This document shows, piece after piece, positions 43,798 to 51,604 of a stretch of DNA of 64,000 bases (within the stretch, counting starts at the first letter, position 1; each line of letters opens with the position of its first letter). The stretch is from Comamonadaceae bacterium (GTDB taxonomy: Bacteria; Pseudomonadota; Gammaproteobacteria; Burkholderiales; Burkholderiaceae_C), in NCBI GenBank assembly GCA_013297875.1, contig JAAFIW010000014.1, positions 50,271 to 114,270 on the forward strand. Direction: 5' to 3'. Both the position numbers and the translations under genes were made by a program. The notes under the pieces were generated by a model that was given only the letters and a program-made list of their open reading frames with translations, was not told the DNA's origin and searched no databases.

Positions 43798-44700
43798 ATG
43801 TTCAATATGAAAACCGTCGCGGTCATTGGCGTGGGCAATATGGGCGGTGCAATGGTGCGGCGTTTGCTCGATGGCGGCTACACGGTGCATGTCTACGACG
43901 TGGATGCCGCCAAAACTGCCGATTTAGAACGTTTTGGCGCTCTAGCCCATGTCAATACTGCTCAAACAGCTATACATTCAATAGCAACTATTGTGTGTGT
44001 CGTCGATGCCGAACAAACCGATCAGGTGCTTTTCGGGCGTAACGGGCTGGTACACAGCGCGCCAAAAGGCCACACCGTGCTGCTATGCCCCACGATCTCG
44101 CCGGCCCACGTGGAAGACTTTGCTGCGCGGCTGGCAGCGCTCGGTATTGATTGCATCGACGCGCCCATGTCTGGCGGCCCCGCCCGCGCGCGGGACGGCA
44201 GCATGAGCCTGATGGTGGCCTGCGCCAACGCGGTGTTCGAGCGGCATCAAGCCCTGCTGGAACACCTGGCTTCCAGGCTTTTTCGCATCAGCCAAAAACC
44301 GGGTGACGGCGCGCGTACCAAGCTGGTCAACAACCTGCTGGCGGCCATCAACCTGGCTGGCGCGGCGCAGGCCATGGCGCTGGCCACACGGCTGGGGCTG
44401 GACGCACACACCACGCTGGGCGTGATCGAGCAGTCCAGCGGCCAAAGCTGGATTGGCAGCGACCGCCTGCACCGCGCGCTGGCGGGGCACACCACGCCGC
44501 TGGCACACATGACGCTGCTGCACAAAGACGCGGGCCTGGCCCTGCACATGGCAGCGCACCTCGCAGCGCAACTGGGCGGGCAAACGCCGATGCCCGCCCA
44601 GACGCTGGGGCAAGCCGCGCACGCCCTGTTTGACCACGCAGTGCAATCGGGCTGGGCGCAGCACGACGATGGCGCTTTGTACGCGCTGCTGTCGGCTTAA
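43798..44700 (+). CDS. 3-hydroxyisobutyrate dehydrogenase family protein
   Basis: 300 residues from ATG 43798, 19 bases after rodA; Met4 at 43807 is an alternative. Rossmann start AVIGVGNMGGAMVRRLLDGG (GxGxMG), substrate loop DAPMSGGPARARDG near residue 119, catalytic Lys in GARTKLVNNLLAAINL near 170. These beta-hydroxyacid dehydrogenases oxidise 3-hydroxyisobutyrate, tartronate semialdehyde or similar compounds with NAD(P). Residues about 46-64 (GALAHVNTAQTAIHSIAT) come from a dispersed element within the Rossmann domain. Substrate not determined. Confidence 0.85.
   Translation: MFNMKTVAVIGVGNMGGAMVRRLLDGGYTVHVYDVDAAKTADLERFGALAHVNTAQTAIHSIATIVCVVDAEQTDQVLFGRNGLVHSAPKGHTVLLCPTISPAHVEDFAARLAALGIDCIDAPMSGGPARARDGSMSLMVACANAVFERHQALLEHLASRLFRISQKPGDGARTKLVNNLLAAINLAGAAQAMALATRLGLDAHTTLGVIEQSSGQSWIGSDRLHRALAGHTTPLAHMTLLHKDAGLALHMAAHLAAQLGGQTPMPAQTLGQAAHALFDHAVQSGWAQHDDGALYALLSA
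43936..43988 (-). repeat. Dispersed element copy 16, inside the hydroxyacid dehydrogenase gene
   Basis: Reverse strand reads TTGCTATTGAATGTATAGCT then GTTTGAGCAGTATTGACATG and GGCTAGAGCGCC; almost consensus. Antisense to the gene, in the linker between two Rossmann beta strands. Confidence 0.9.
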
Positions 44701-44731
44701 ACTCAGTCACAAACTTGCAGCACCGTCGCCC

Positions 44732-46807
44732 ATGACCACCATCCTGATCGTTGAAGACGACGACTCGATTCGCAACAACCTGTCGCGCCTGCTGACACTG
44801 GAGGGGTTCGACATCTTGGCCGCCAACAATGGCGTACAGGCCCTGGAGCAGCTGCTTGCCCACCCCTGCGATGTGGTGATTTCCGATGTGAACATGCCGC
44901 AAATGGACGGGCTGGAGCTGCTGCGCAGGGTGCGCGCCGACGGCGATCTGGCCTCCATTCCCTTCATGCTGCTCACCGCGTTGGACGACCGCGCCAGCAC
45001 CCGCCGGGGTATGACCGCCGGTGCCGACGATTACCTGGCCAAGCCCTTTACCCGCGTCGAGCTGCTGGATGCGCTGGACGGCCTGCTGCGCAAACGCGAG
45101 CGGCTCAACGCGTCGGTACAAACCGCGGTGACGGATCATGAAGAGCGTTTGCGCCTGGCATTTGCAGCCAGCCTGGGTGCTGGCCAGTCCAGCCCCGGTT
45201 TGGATCTGTCGACCCGCGTGGTGATGCACATGCCCGGTGATGCAGCGGTGGATCAGGTGCTGCAGGCCACGGTGCTGTTCTCCGACATCCGCAACTTCAC
45301 CTCGCTGGCCGACAAGCTCACATCCAGCGAAGTGGCCGAGCTGCTCAGTGTTTACTTTGACCGGGCTTGCGAGCCGATTTTGAAAAACGGCGGACGCCAC
45401 TTGAAGTTTGTGGGCGACGGCGTGATGACCCTGTTTGCCGACAGCTTGAGCGGCTCGCCGCTGCCCGCCGCGCGGCGGGGCATTTCGGCCGCGCTGGCCA
45501 TGGCGCTGGCCGCGCACGAATTTCGCAGCTGGCTGCAACACCGCTTTGCCGACCGGGGCCTGCCGCCGTTTGCGATTGGCGTGGGTCTGCATTGTGGCGA
45601 AGTGAGCATTTGCCGCATTGGCTCCTCGCACACCAAAGAAACCACGCCGATTGGCGACACCGTGAACGTGGCTGCGCGGCTGGAAACATCGAGCAAAGAA
45701 CTGGGCTGGACCGTGGTGGCCAGCCAGGCCGTGCTGAAAAGCGCTGGCGAGGGCGTGCAAACCGGTGGCATGACGGCGCTGGAGGTGCGCGGCAAAGGTG
45801 GTTATCTGGATGTGGCCGAGATCACCGGCCTGGTCACCGGCGACGACGACAAGCTGCACGGCATGGCCAGCCTGACCGAGCGGGCCGCCGAAATCAGCGC
45901 TGCCGTGCAGATCAACTCGGAAATCACCGCCCGCGCGGTCAAGGGTGCGCTCACCTCGGCGCTGGCCTCGTTTCGCAGCCATTCGTTCAAGCCAGGCGAG
46001 CAAAGCGTGCGCCTCAAGGGCTACCGCGTGACCCGCAAACTGGCCGAGGGCGGCATGACGGCGGTGTATCTGGCGGTGCGCGAGGCCGACGGCATGCCGG
46101 TGGTGCTCAAGGTGCTGGACGCCACCGGCAAGAGCGCCACCACCAACCTGTCGCGCTTCATTCAGGAATACGCACTGATGTCCAAAATCGATCACCCCAA
46201 CGTGATCCGCATTTACGACCAGGGCTTCACCGACGACCATGCCTACATTGCCATGGAGTTTTTTGAGCGTGGTGACCTGCGCCGAGAGTTGAATGCCGGC
46301 ATGACGCAAGTGCGCGTGCTGCAGGTGCTGACACAGGTGGCAGGTGCCCTGGTGACCATTCACGACACCGGCATCATCCACCGCGACCTGAAGCCCGAAA
46401 ACCTGATGCTGCGCGCCGATGGCACAGTGGCCGTGGCAGACTTTGGCATTGCCAAGTCCACCCTGGTGGCCACCGACCTGGCGTTGACCAAAACCCATCA
46501 CGGCGAAATTGTGGGCACCCCCTACTATCTGAGCCCCGAGCAGGCGGGTGGACGCGCCGTGGATGCACGCGCTGACCTGTACAGCCTGGGCGTGATGATG
46601 TATGAGATGCTCACCGGTATGCGCCCTTACAAGGCCGAAACCCTGGAGCTGCTGCTGGCCCACCACTTGAATGCACCCACACCGGAGCTACCCGCATCGC
46701 ATGTGCGCCTGCAGCCGCTGCTCAACAGCCTGATGGCCAAAAAACCCAACCAGCGCCCGGCCAGCGCGCTCGAGCTGCTCCAAATTTTGAACCGATTGAC
46801 CTCTTGA
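44732..46807 (+). CDS. Receiver - class III nucleotide cyclase - Ser/Thr kinase fusion protein
   Basis: 691 residues from ATG 44732. Residues 1-120 are a response-regulator receiver with phospho-acceptor Asp52 ([13 protein letters not shown]), acidic pair 9-10 and Lys104. Residues about 170-345 are an adenylate/guanylate cyclase ([51 protein letters not shown]), with both metal Asp and the Asn/Arg transition-state residues. Residues about 425-690 are a Hanks-type kinase ([26 protein letters not shown] Lys, [29 protein letters not shown]). All three modules look active. The protein may turn a phosphorelay signal into both a cyclic nucleotide and protein phosphorylation. Confidence 0.92.
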   Translation: MTTILIVEDDDSIRNNLSRLLTLEGFDILAANNGVQALEQLLAHPCDVVISDVNMPQMDGLELLRRVRADGDLASIPFMLLTALDDRASTRRGMTAGADDYLAKPFTRVELLDALDGLLRKRERLNASVQTAVTDHEERLRLAFAASLGAGQSSPGLDLSTRVVMHMPGDAAVDQVLQATVLFSDIRNFTSLADKLTSSEVAELLSVYFDRACEPILKNGGRHLKFVGDGVMTLFADSLSGSPLPAARRGISAALAMALAAHEFRSWLQHRFADRGLPPFAIGVGLHCGEVSICRIGSSHTKETTPIGDTVNVAARLETSSKELGWTVVASQAVLKSAGEGVQTGGMTALEVRGKGGYLDVAEITGLVTGDDDKLHGMASLTERAAEISAAVQINSEITARAVKGALTSALASFRSHSFKPGEQSVRLKGYRVTRKLAEGGMTAVYLAVREADGMPVVLKVLDATGKSATTNLSRFIQEYALMSKIDHPNVIRIYDQGFTDDHAYIAMEFFERGDLRRELNAGMTQVRVLQVLTQVAGALVTIHDTGIIHRDLKPENLMLRADGTVAVADFGIAKSTLVATDLALTKTHHGEIVGTPYYLSPEQAGGRAVDARADLYSLGVMMYEMLTGMRPYKAETLELLLAHHLNAPTPELPASHVRLQPLLNSLMAKKPNQRPASALELLQILNRLTS

Positions 46808-46821
46808 AAAGCTGAACACAC

Positions 46822-48294
46822 ATGATCTCTCGCGAACCCACCATCGAACGCCTGGCCACCGCCCAGGCCCTGCTGCTCACACCCTTTGGCCTGGACGAAT
46901 CACACCTGACCCGCGCGCTGGCCGAAATCACCGCGCACAAGGTTGACGATGCCGACCTGTACTTTCAATACACCCGCAGCGAAGGCTGGAGCCTGGAAGA
47001 GGGTATTGTGAAAACCGGCAGCTTCAGCATCGACCAGGGCGTGGGCGTGCGCGCCGTCAGCGGCGAGAAAACCGCGTTTGCGTACTCTGATGACATTTCC
47101 GAGGCCTCGCTGATGGATGCGGCACGCACGGTACGGTCAATTTCGGCTCAAGCCCAGACAAAACGTGCTCGGGTAGCTACCAAAAAAATAGCAAAAAGCC
47201 GCTCGCTGTACGGCGGTGTGGATCCCATCAGCACGCTGGACAGCGCCGCCAAAGTGGCCTTGCTGGGCCGGGTGGAAACCCAGGCCCGCAGCCGCGACCC
47301 GCGCATCGTGCAGGTGATGGCGGGCCTGGCCAGCGAATACGACGTGGTGCTGATCGCCCGGGCCGATGGCACGCTGGCCGCCGATGTGCGGCCTTTGGTG
47401 CGCCTGTCCGTGACGGTGATTGCCGAGCAAACTGTGGGCGGTGTGGTGCGCCGCGAAATGGGCTCGGGCGGTGGTGGTGGCCGCTTTGGTCTGGCTTATT
47501 TTGATGATGAACACATCAACCAATACGTGACCGATGCGGTGCGCGCGGCCTTGACCAACCTGGACTCGCGCCCCGCGCCAGCCGGCGAGATGACTGTGGT
47601 GCTGGGCAGCGGCTGGCCCGGCATCTTGCTGCACGAAGCCATTGGCCACGGCCTGGAAGGTGATTTCAACCGCAAAGGCTCCAGCGCGTTTGCCGGGCGT
47701 ATTGGCCAGCGTGTAGCGGCCAAAGGCGTCACCGTGCTGGACGACGGCACCATTGCCGACCGCCGCGGCTCGCTGAACGTGGACGACGAAGGCCAGGCCA
47801 GCCAGCGCAATGTGCTGATTGAAGACGGTATTTTGAAAGGCTACATACAAGACAGCCTGAACGCCCGCCTGATGGGCGTGAAAGCCACGGGCAACGGCCG
47901 CCGCGAAAGCTATGCCCATGTGCCCATGCCGCGTATGACCAACACCTACATGCTGGGTGGCAACAAAGACCCGCAAGAAATCGTGGCCAGCATCAAAAAG
48001 GGCCTGTATGCCACCAATTTTGCAGGCGGGCAGGTGGACATCACCAGCGGCAAGTTTGTGTTCTCTGCGTCGGAAGCCTTCTGGGTGGAAAACGGAAAAA
48101 TTCAATACCCCGTCAAAGGTGCCACCCTGATCGGCAGCGGCCCTGAATGCCTGAAAAAAGTCAGCATGATGGGCAACGACATGGCCCTGGACAGCGGCGT
48201 GGGCACCTGCGGCAAAGAAGGCCAGAGCGTGCCGGTGGGTGTGGGCCAGCCCACGCTGCGCATTGACGGCCTGACCGTGGGCGGAACGGCCTGA
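46822..48294 (+). CDS. tldD: Metalloprotease TldD
   Basis: 490 residues, 15 bases after the cyclase-kinase gene. TldD with TldE (PmbA) forms a peptidase that trims modified peptides and the CcdA antitoxin. The metal site HEAIGHGLEGDF near residue 273 (H-E-x-x-x-H) and the C-terminal Cys-containing ECLKKVSMMGNDMALDSGVG are intact, as is GVGVRAVSGEKTAFAYSD near the N-terminus. Residues about 106-124 (SAQAQTKRARVATKKIAKSR) are encoded by a dispersed element in an external part of the N-terminal domain. Confidence 0.95.
   Translation: MISREPTIERLATAQALLLTPFGLDESHLTRALAEITAHKVDDADLYFQYTRSEGWSLEEGIVKTGSFSIDQGVGVRAVSGEKTAFAYSDDISEASLMDAARTVRSISAQAQTKRARVATKKIAKSRSLYGGVDPISTLDSAAKVALLGRVETQARSRDPRIVQVMAGLASEYDVVLIARADGTLAADVRPLVRLSVTVIAEQTVGGVVRREMGSGGGGGRFGLAYFDDEHINQYVTDAVRAALTNLDSRPAPAGEMTVVLGSGWPGILLHEAIGHGLEGDFNRKGSSAFAGRIGQRVAAKGVTVLDDGTIADRRGSLNVDDEGQASQRNVLIEDGILKGYIQDSLNARLMGVKATGNGRRESYAHVPMPRMTNTYMLGGNKDPQEIVASIKKGLYATNFAGGQVDITSGKFVFSASEAFWVENGKIQYPVKGATLIGSGPECLKKVSMMGNDMALDSGVGTCGKEGQSVPVGVGQPTLRIDGLTVGGTA
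47138..47195 (-). repeat. Dispersed element copy 17, inside tldD
   Basis: Reverse strand reads TTTTGCTATTTTTTTGGTAG then CTACCCGAGCACGTTTTGTC and TGGGCTTGAGCCGAAATTGA. Antisense to tldD; diverged core, well kept ends. Confidence 0.85.
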
Positions 48295-48296
48295 AG

Positions 48297-48911
48297 ATGC
48301 CTGCCATGGCCCGCCTGGACATTGATCCCTCCACGCTGCTGCCCAGCATCAACTCATTTGGCGAGTTAAGCCAGTTTCTGCGTGCGGCCGTGGCCGACGA
48401 AGACTCGATGCAATTGGGCGAAAGCATGGGTGTATTGGCCTCGCACATTGAAGCGGTGGTGGCTCAATTGCGCCTGGCCCGCAACCGCACCATCATTGCC
48501 CCGATGCTGATGGATTTGCTCACCGTGCTGCGTGGCCACCACGGGGCCGTGGTGGCGCTGAACACCTCGTGGCGCGGCCTGTATGAATACGCCTCGTACC
48601 TGGCTGCACTGAACAATTTCCGGGTGCTGATCGGCCAGTGGCTGCTGGACGGCGGCCGGCACGGCGAGATGCTGGGCATCACGGCTGAAGACGTGGAACT
48701 GGTGGCCTGGCGCACGCTGGGCGAGGGCATGCTGCTGATCGACATGTATGAGCAGTGGCGACACGACGAGGTCAAGCCAGAGACACCCCCTACCAGCGAT
48801 CTGGCACATCTGGACACCATGCCGTCGGCCCTGGTGTACGGCAGCGACGAAAACGGAACCGACCCGCGCATCCAGCGGGCCATGCGCTGGTGGTCCAAGT
48901 TGCGGCTTTAA
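48297..48911 (+). CDS. Conserved hypothetical protein, helical
   Basis: 204 residues, start at 48297 or at the Met three codons on. Largely alpha-helical with no signal peptide and no membrane helix: SINSFGELSQFLRAAVADED, ASHIEAVVAQLRLARNRTII, LAALNNFRVLIGQWLLDGG. I recognise no domain. It begins three bases after tldD and may belong to its transcript. The ending VYGSDENGTDPRIQRAMRWW is polar. Function unknown. Confidence 0.7.
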   Translation: MPAMARLDIDPSTLLPSINSFGELSQFLRAAVADEDSMQLGESMGVLASHIEAVVAQLRLARNRTIIAPMLMDLLTVLRGHHGAVVALNTSWRGLYEYASYLAALNNFRVLIGQWLLDGGRHGEMLGITAEDVELVAWRTLGEGMLLIDMYEQWRHDEVKPETPPTSDLAHLDTMPSALVYGSDENGTDPRIQRAMRWWSKLRL

Positions 48912-48947
48912 CCCAACCCGCAAAACCCTGTGCTACATTCACAGCCC

Positions 48948-49016
48948 ATGCAAACAGCGCGTTTCTATTTTGGCTACTTCTGGTTCTCACGCCCCACCGG
49001 CGGTCGAGAGATCTGA
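48948..49016 (+). CDS. Aromatic leader peptide of the aroG attenuator
   Basis: A 22-codon frame ATG 48948 to TGA 49014-49016, MQTARFYFGYFWFSRPTGGR then EI. Residues 6-13 (FYFGYFWF) have seven aromatic residues in eight: four Phe, two Tyr, one Trp. This is the hallmark of ribosome-mediated attenuation leaders sensing charged tRNA for Phe, Tyr and Trp. The hairpin that follows and the gene after it (DAHP synthase, first step of aromatic synthesis) fit exactly. Too short to appear by length criteria, identified from context. Confidence 0.85.
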   Translation: MQTARFYFGYFWFSRPTGGREI

Positions 49017-49078
49017 GCGTACCCAGCCCAACGCACTCAATCTCAAACAACCGCCGGATTCCCCGGCGGTTTTTTTTT
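48997..49078 (+). promoter_or_regulatory. Attenuator: antiterminator and terminator of aroG
   Basis: The terminator is CCGCCGG (49051-49057) and CCGGCGG (49063-49069) with a 5-base loop, followed by nine T (49070-49078). The leader segment CCGGCGG (48997-49003), inside codons 17-19 of the leader peptide, can pair with the same CCGCCGG and so prevents the terminator. A ribosome stalled at the aromatic codons (48963-48986) leaves 48997-49003 free and allows read-through; one at the stop codon (49014) covers it and allows termination. Confidence 0.85.
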
Positions 49079-49111
49079 GCCCCTATTTTTTACTTGACGA
49101 GGAGCCACACG

Positions 49112-50236
49112 ATGAATGCCAAAGCCACCACCTCCAGCGATGCCTGGTATGCGAGCCCCACCGACCGCACCAGCCAGACCGACGACGAACGCATCAAGGA
49201 CATCACCGTGCTGCCCCCTCCAGAACATTTGATCCGCTTCTTCCCCATCGCGGGCACGCCCGTGGAAAAGCTGATCACCGACACCCGCCGCAGCATCCAC
49301 CGCATCATTGCGGGCAAAGACGACCGCCTGCTGGTGGTGATCGGCCCCTGCTCCATCCACGACCCCGCCGCCGCGCTCGACTACGCCCGCCGCCTGAAAG
49401 AAGCGCGCGCCGCGCACGCCGGTGAGCTGGAAATCGTGATGCGCGTGTATTTTGAAAAACCGCGCACTACCGTGGGCTGGAAGGGCCTGATCAACGACCC
49501 TTACCTGGACGAGAGCTTTCGCATCGACGAAGGCTTGCGCATTGCGCGCCAGTTGCTGATTGAAATCAACCGACTGGGCCTGCCCGCCGGCAGCGAGTTT
49601 CTGGACGTGATTTCGCCGCAATACATCGGCGACTTGATCAGCTGGGGCGCCATTGGTGCCCGCACCACCGAAAGCCAGGTGCACCGCGAGCTGGCCAGTG
49701 GCTTGAGCGCACCGATTGGCTTCAAGAACGGCACCGATGGCAACATCCGCATCGCCACCGATGCGATTCAAGCCGCAGCACGCGGCCACCACTTTTTATC
49801 AGTCCACAAAAACGGCCAGGTGGCCATTGTGCAAACCAACGGCAACAAAGACTGCCACGTGATTTTGCGCGGCGGCAAGGCCCCCAATTACGACGCCGCC
49901 AGCGTGGCCGCCGCTTGCAAGGAGCTGGAAGCCGCCAAGATGCCCGCTACCTTGATGGTCGATTGCAGCCACGCCAACAGCAGCAAGCAGCATGAAAAGC
50001 AGATCGAGGTGGCACGCGACATTGCAGGCCAGGTGGCTGGCGGCTCACGCCAGGTTTTTGGCCTGATGGTGGAAAGCCACCTGCAACCCGGGGCCCAGAA
50101 ATTCACCCCCGGCAAAGACGACATGGCTGCACTGGAATACGGCAAAAGCATCACCGACGCCTGCCTGGGTTGGGGTGATTCGTTGCAGGTGCTGGATATC
50201 CTGGCGGGTGCGGTTAAAGCTCGGCGCAAGAAATAG
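49112..50236 (+). CDS. aroG: 3-deoxy-7-phosphoheptulonate synthase, class I
   Basis: 374 residues from ATG 49112 with GAGGAG upstream. Condenses phosphoenolpyruvate and erythrose 4-phosphate, the first step of the shikimate pathway. Family segments are seen throughout: LLVVIGPCSIHDPAAALDYA, RVYFEKPRTTVGWKGLINDP, GARTTESQVHRELASGLS, GFKNGTDGNIRIATDAI, CHVILRGGKAPNYD and VDCSHANSSKQ, with the metal Cys, His and Asp. Expression is predicted to be controlled by the aromatic leader-peptide attenuator just upstream, in addition to any allosteric feedback. Confidence 0.97.
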   Translation: MNAKATTSSDAWYASPTDRTSQTDDERIKDITVLPPPEHLIRFFPIAGTPVEKLITDTRRSIHRIIAGKDDRLLVVIGPCSIHDPAAALDYARRLKEARAAHAGELEIVMRVYFEKPRTTVGWKGLINDPYLDESFRIDEGLRIARQLLIEINRLGLPAGSEFLDVISPQYIGDLISWGAIGARTTESQVHRELASGLSAPIGFKNGTDGNIRIATDAIQAAARGHHFLSVHKNGQVAIVQTNGNKDCHVILRGGKAPNYDAASVAAACKELEAAKMPATLMVDCSHANSSKQHEKQIEVARDIAGQVAGGSRQVFGLMVESHLQPGAQKFTPGKDDMAALEYGKSITDACLGWGDSLQVLDILAGAVKARRKK

Positions 50237-50237
50237 A

Positions 50238-50306
50238 CCAAAGTCTGCCAAAAACAGTCGACAGCCCACGTAAATACTGCTCAAGTAGCTATTGATTAAA
50301 TAGCAA
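50238..50306 (-). repeat. Dispersed element copy 18, intergenic after aroG
   Basis: Reverse strand reads TTTGCTATTTAATCAATAGC then TACTTGAGCAGTATTTACGT and GGGCTGTCGACTGTTTTTGG. It begins two bases after the aroG stop codon. Confidence 0.9.
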
Positions 50307-50418
50307 ATTGATTCCGTAACGAACTATCTGACCTGGCTCGAAGCAGCCGCAGCGCATGCATCGTTACGATCTGCGTCGTTGCGCATACGGGCAACAGCAC
50401 AACATCAAGGACGACACC

Positions 50419-51129
50419 ATGGGCGCGCAATGGAAAGCAAAAGGCAAGGAACTGGCGGCCAATGCCAGAGGCAAACTGTTTGGCCGCTTGGCCAAAGACA
50501 TCATGGTGGCAGCGCGCAGTGGGGCTGACCCTGCGTCCAACTCCAAGCTGCGCCTGGTGGTGGAGCAGGCGCGCAAGGTCTCCATGCCCAAAGAAACGCT
50601 GGAGCGCGCCATCAAGAAAGGGGCTGGCCTGACCGGCGAAGCCGTGCATTTCGAACATGTGATGTACGAGGGCTTTGCACCGCACCGCGTGGCGGTGATG
50701 GTGGAATGCCTGACGGATAACCTGAACCGCACCGCGCCGGAAATGCGGGTGCTGTTTCGCAAGGGCCAGTTGGGAACCTCTGGCTCGGTGGCCTGGGACT
50801 TTGACCATGTTGGGCTGATTGAAGCAGAGCCTGCTGCAGGCGCTGACCCGGAGCTGGCCGCCATCGAGGCGGGGGCACAAGACTTTGAGCCTGGCGAGGA
50901 AGACGGCACCACCGTGTTCGTCACCGACCCCACCGATCTGGATCTGGTCAGCCGCGCCCTGCCCGCTCAGGGCTTCACGGTCTTGTCTGCCAAGCTGGGC
51001 TACAAACCCAAAAACCCGATTGACCCGGCCAGCTTGAGTGCGGACGCGCTGCAAGAGGTGGAGGCGTTTCTGGCCGCCATTGACAGCAACGACGATGTGC
51101 AGAACGTCTACGTGGGGCTGGCTGGTTGA
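50419..51129 (+). CDS. YebC/PmpR family DNA-binding regulator
   Basis: 236 residues from ATG 50419. The complete YebC pattern is present: [80 protein letters not shown] and the acidic C-terminal domain ending [14 protein letters not shown]. Recent work ties YebC-type proteins to ribosome stalling relief as well as transcription. The frame is open to 50356 but that extension has no family similarity. The EVE-domain gene follows 17 bases on. Confidence 0.95.
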   Translation: MGAQWKAKGKELAANARGKLFGRLAKDIMVAARSGADPASNSKLRLVVEQARKVSMPKETLERAIKKGAGLTGEAVHFEHVMYEGFAPHRVAVMVECLTDNLNRTAPEMRVLFRKGQLGTSGSVAWDFDHVGLIEAEPAAGADPELAAIEAGAQDFEPGEEDGTTVFVTDPTDLDLVSRALPAQGFTVLSAKLGYKPKNPIDPASLSADALQEVEAFLAAIDSNDDVQNVYVGLAG

Positions 51130-51146
51130 GGGATTGATCAGGTGCC

Positions 51147-51599
51147 ATGAACCACTGGCTGATGAAATCAGAGCCCGGCGACTGCTCGGTGGACGACGCG
51201 CTGGCCGCACCCAATTCGACTGTGCCCTGGGTGGGTGTGCGCAACTACCAGGCACGCAATTTCATGCGCGACACGATGCGGGTAGGCGATGGCGTGCTGT
51301 TCTACCACTCCAGCTGTGCGCTGCCAGGCATTGTGGGCATCGCACGCATTGCATCGACGAGCCGGGCAGACCCCACACAGTTTGACCCAGCGTCGCCCTA
51401 CTACGACCTGGCATCCAAACCTGAGGCACCACGCTGGCTACTGGTCGATGTGCAGGTACTGCACAAAGTAGAAACCATTACCCTGCCCATGCTGCGCGCC
51501 CGACCCGAGCTGGCCGACTTGCTGGTGCTGAAAAAAGGCAACCGCCTGTCGATCACGCCGGTGGCCTTGACGCACTGGCAAGCCATCACGGGCGTTTGA
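51147..51599 (+). CDS. EVE domain protein (YTH/ASCH-like fold)
   Basis: 150 residues forming a single EVE domain: NHWLMKSEPGDCSVDDALAA, VPWVGVRNYQARNFMRDTM, GDGVLFYHSSCALPGIVGIA, PYYDLASKPEAPRWLLVDV and LLVLKKGNRLSITPVALTHW. EVE domains bind modified bases in DNA or RNA. In bacteria they occur both as housekeeping proteins next to YebC/RNA genes, as here, and in restriction of modified DNA. The gene is close behind yebC, so a shared transcript is likely. Confidence 0.92.
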   Translation: MNHWLMKSEPGDCSVDDALAAPNSTVPWVGVRNYQARNFMRDTMRVGDGVLFYHSSCALPGIVGIARIASTSRADPTQFDPASPYYDLASKPEAPRWLLVDVQVLHKVETITLPMLRARPELADLLVLKKGNRLSITPVALTHWQAITGV

Positions 51600-51604
51600 A
51601 GCCC

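Noticed and set aside
43798..44700. The hydroxyacid dehydrogenase as 2-(hydroxymethyl)glutarate dehydrogenase of the nicotinate route
   Set aside because: The family is right, since the Eubacterium barkeri enzyme belongs to it, but the gene is 6.6 kb from the cluster, follows rodA by 19 bases and nothing in its sequence sets the substrate.
44348..46666. A 772-codon open frame on the minus strand opposite the receiver-cyclase-kinase gene
   Set aside because: Antisense shadow of a well-supported gene; His/Gln-rich low-complexity product and no family similarity.
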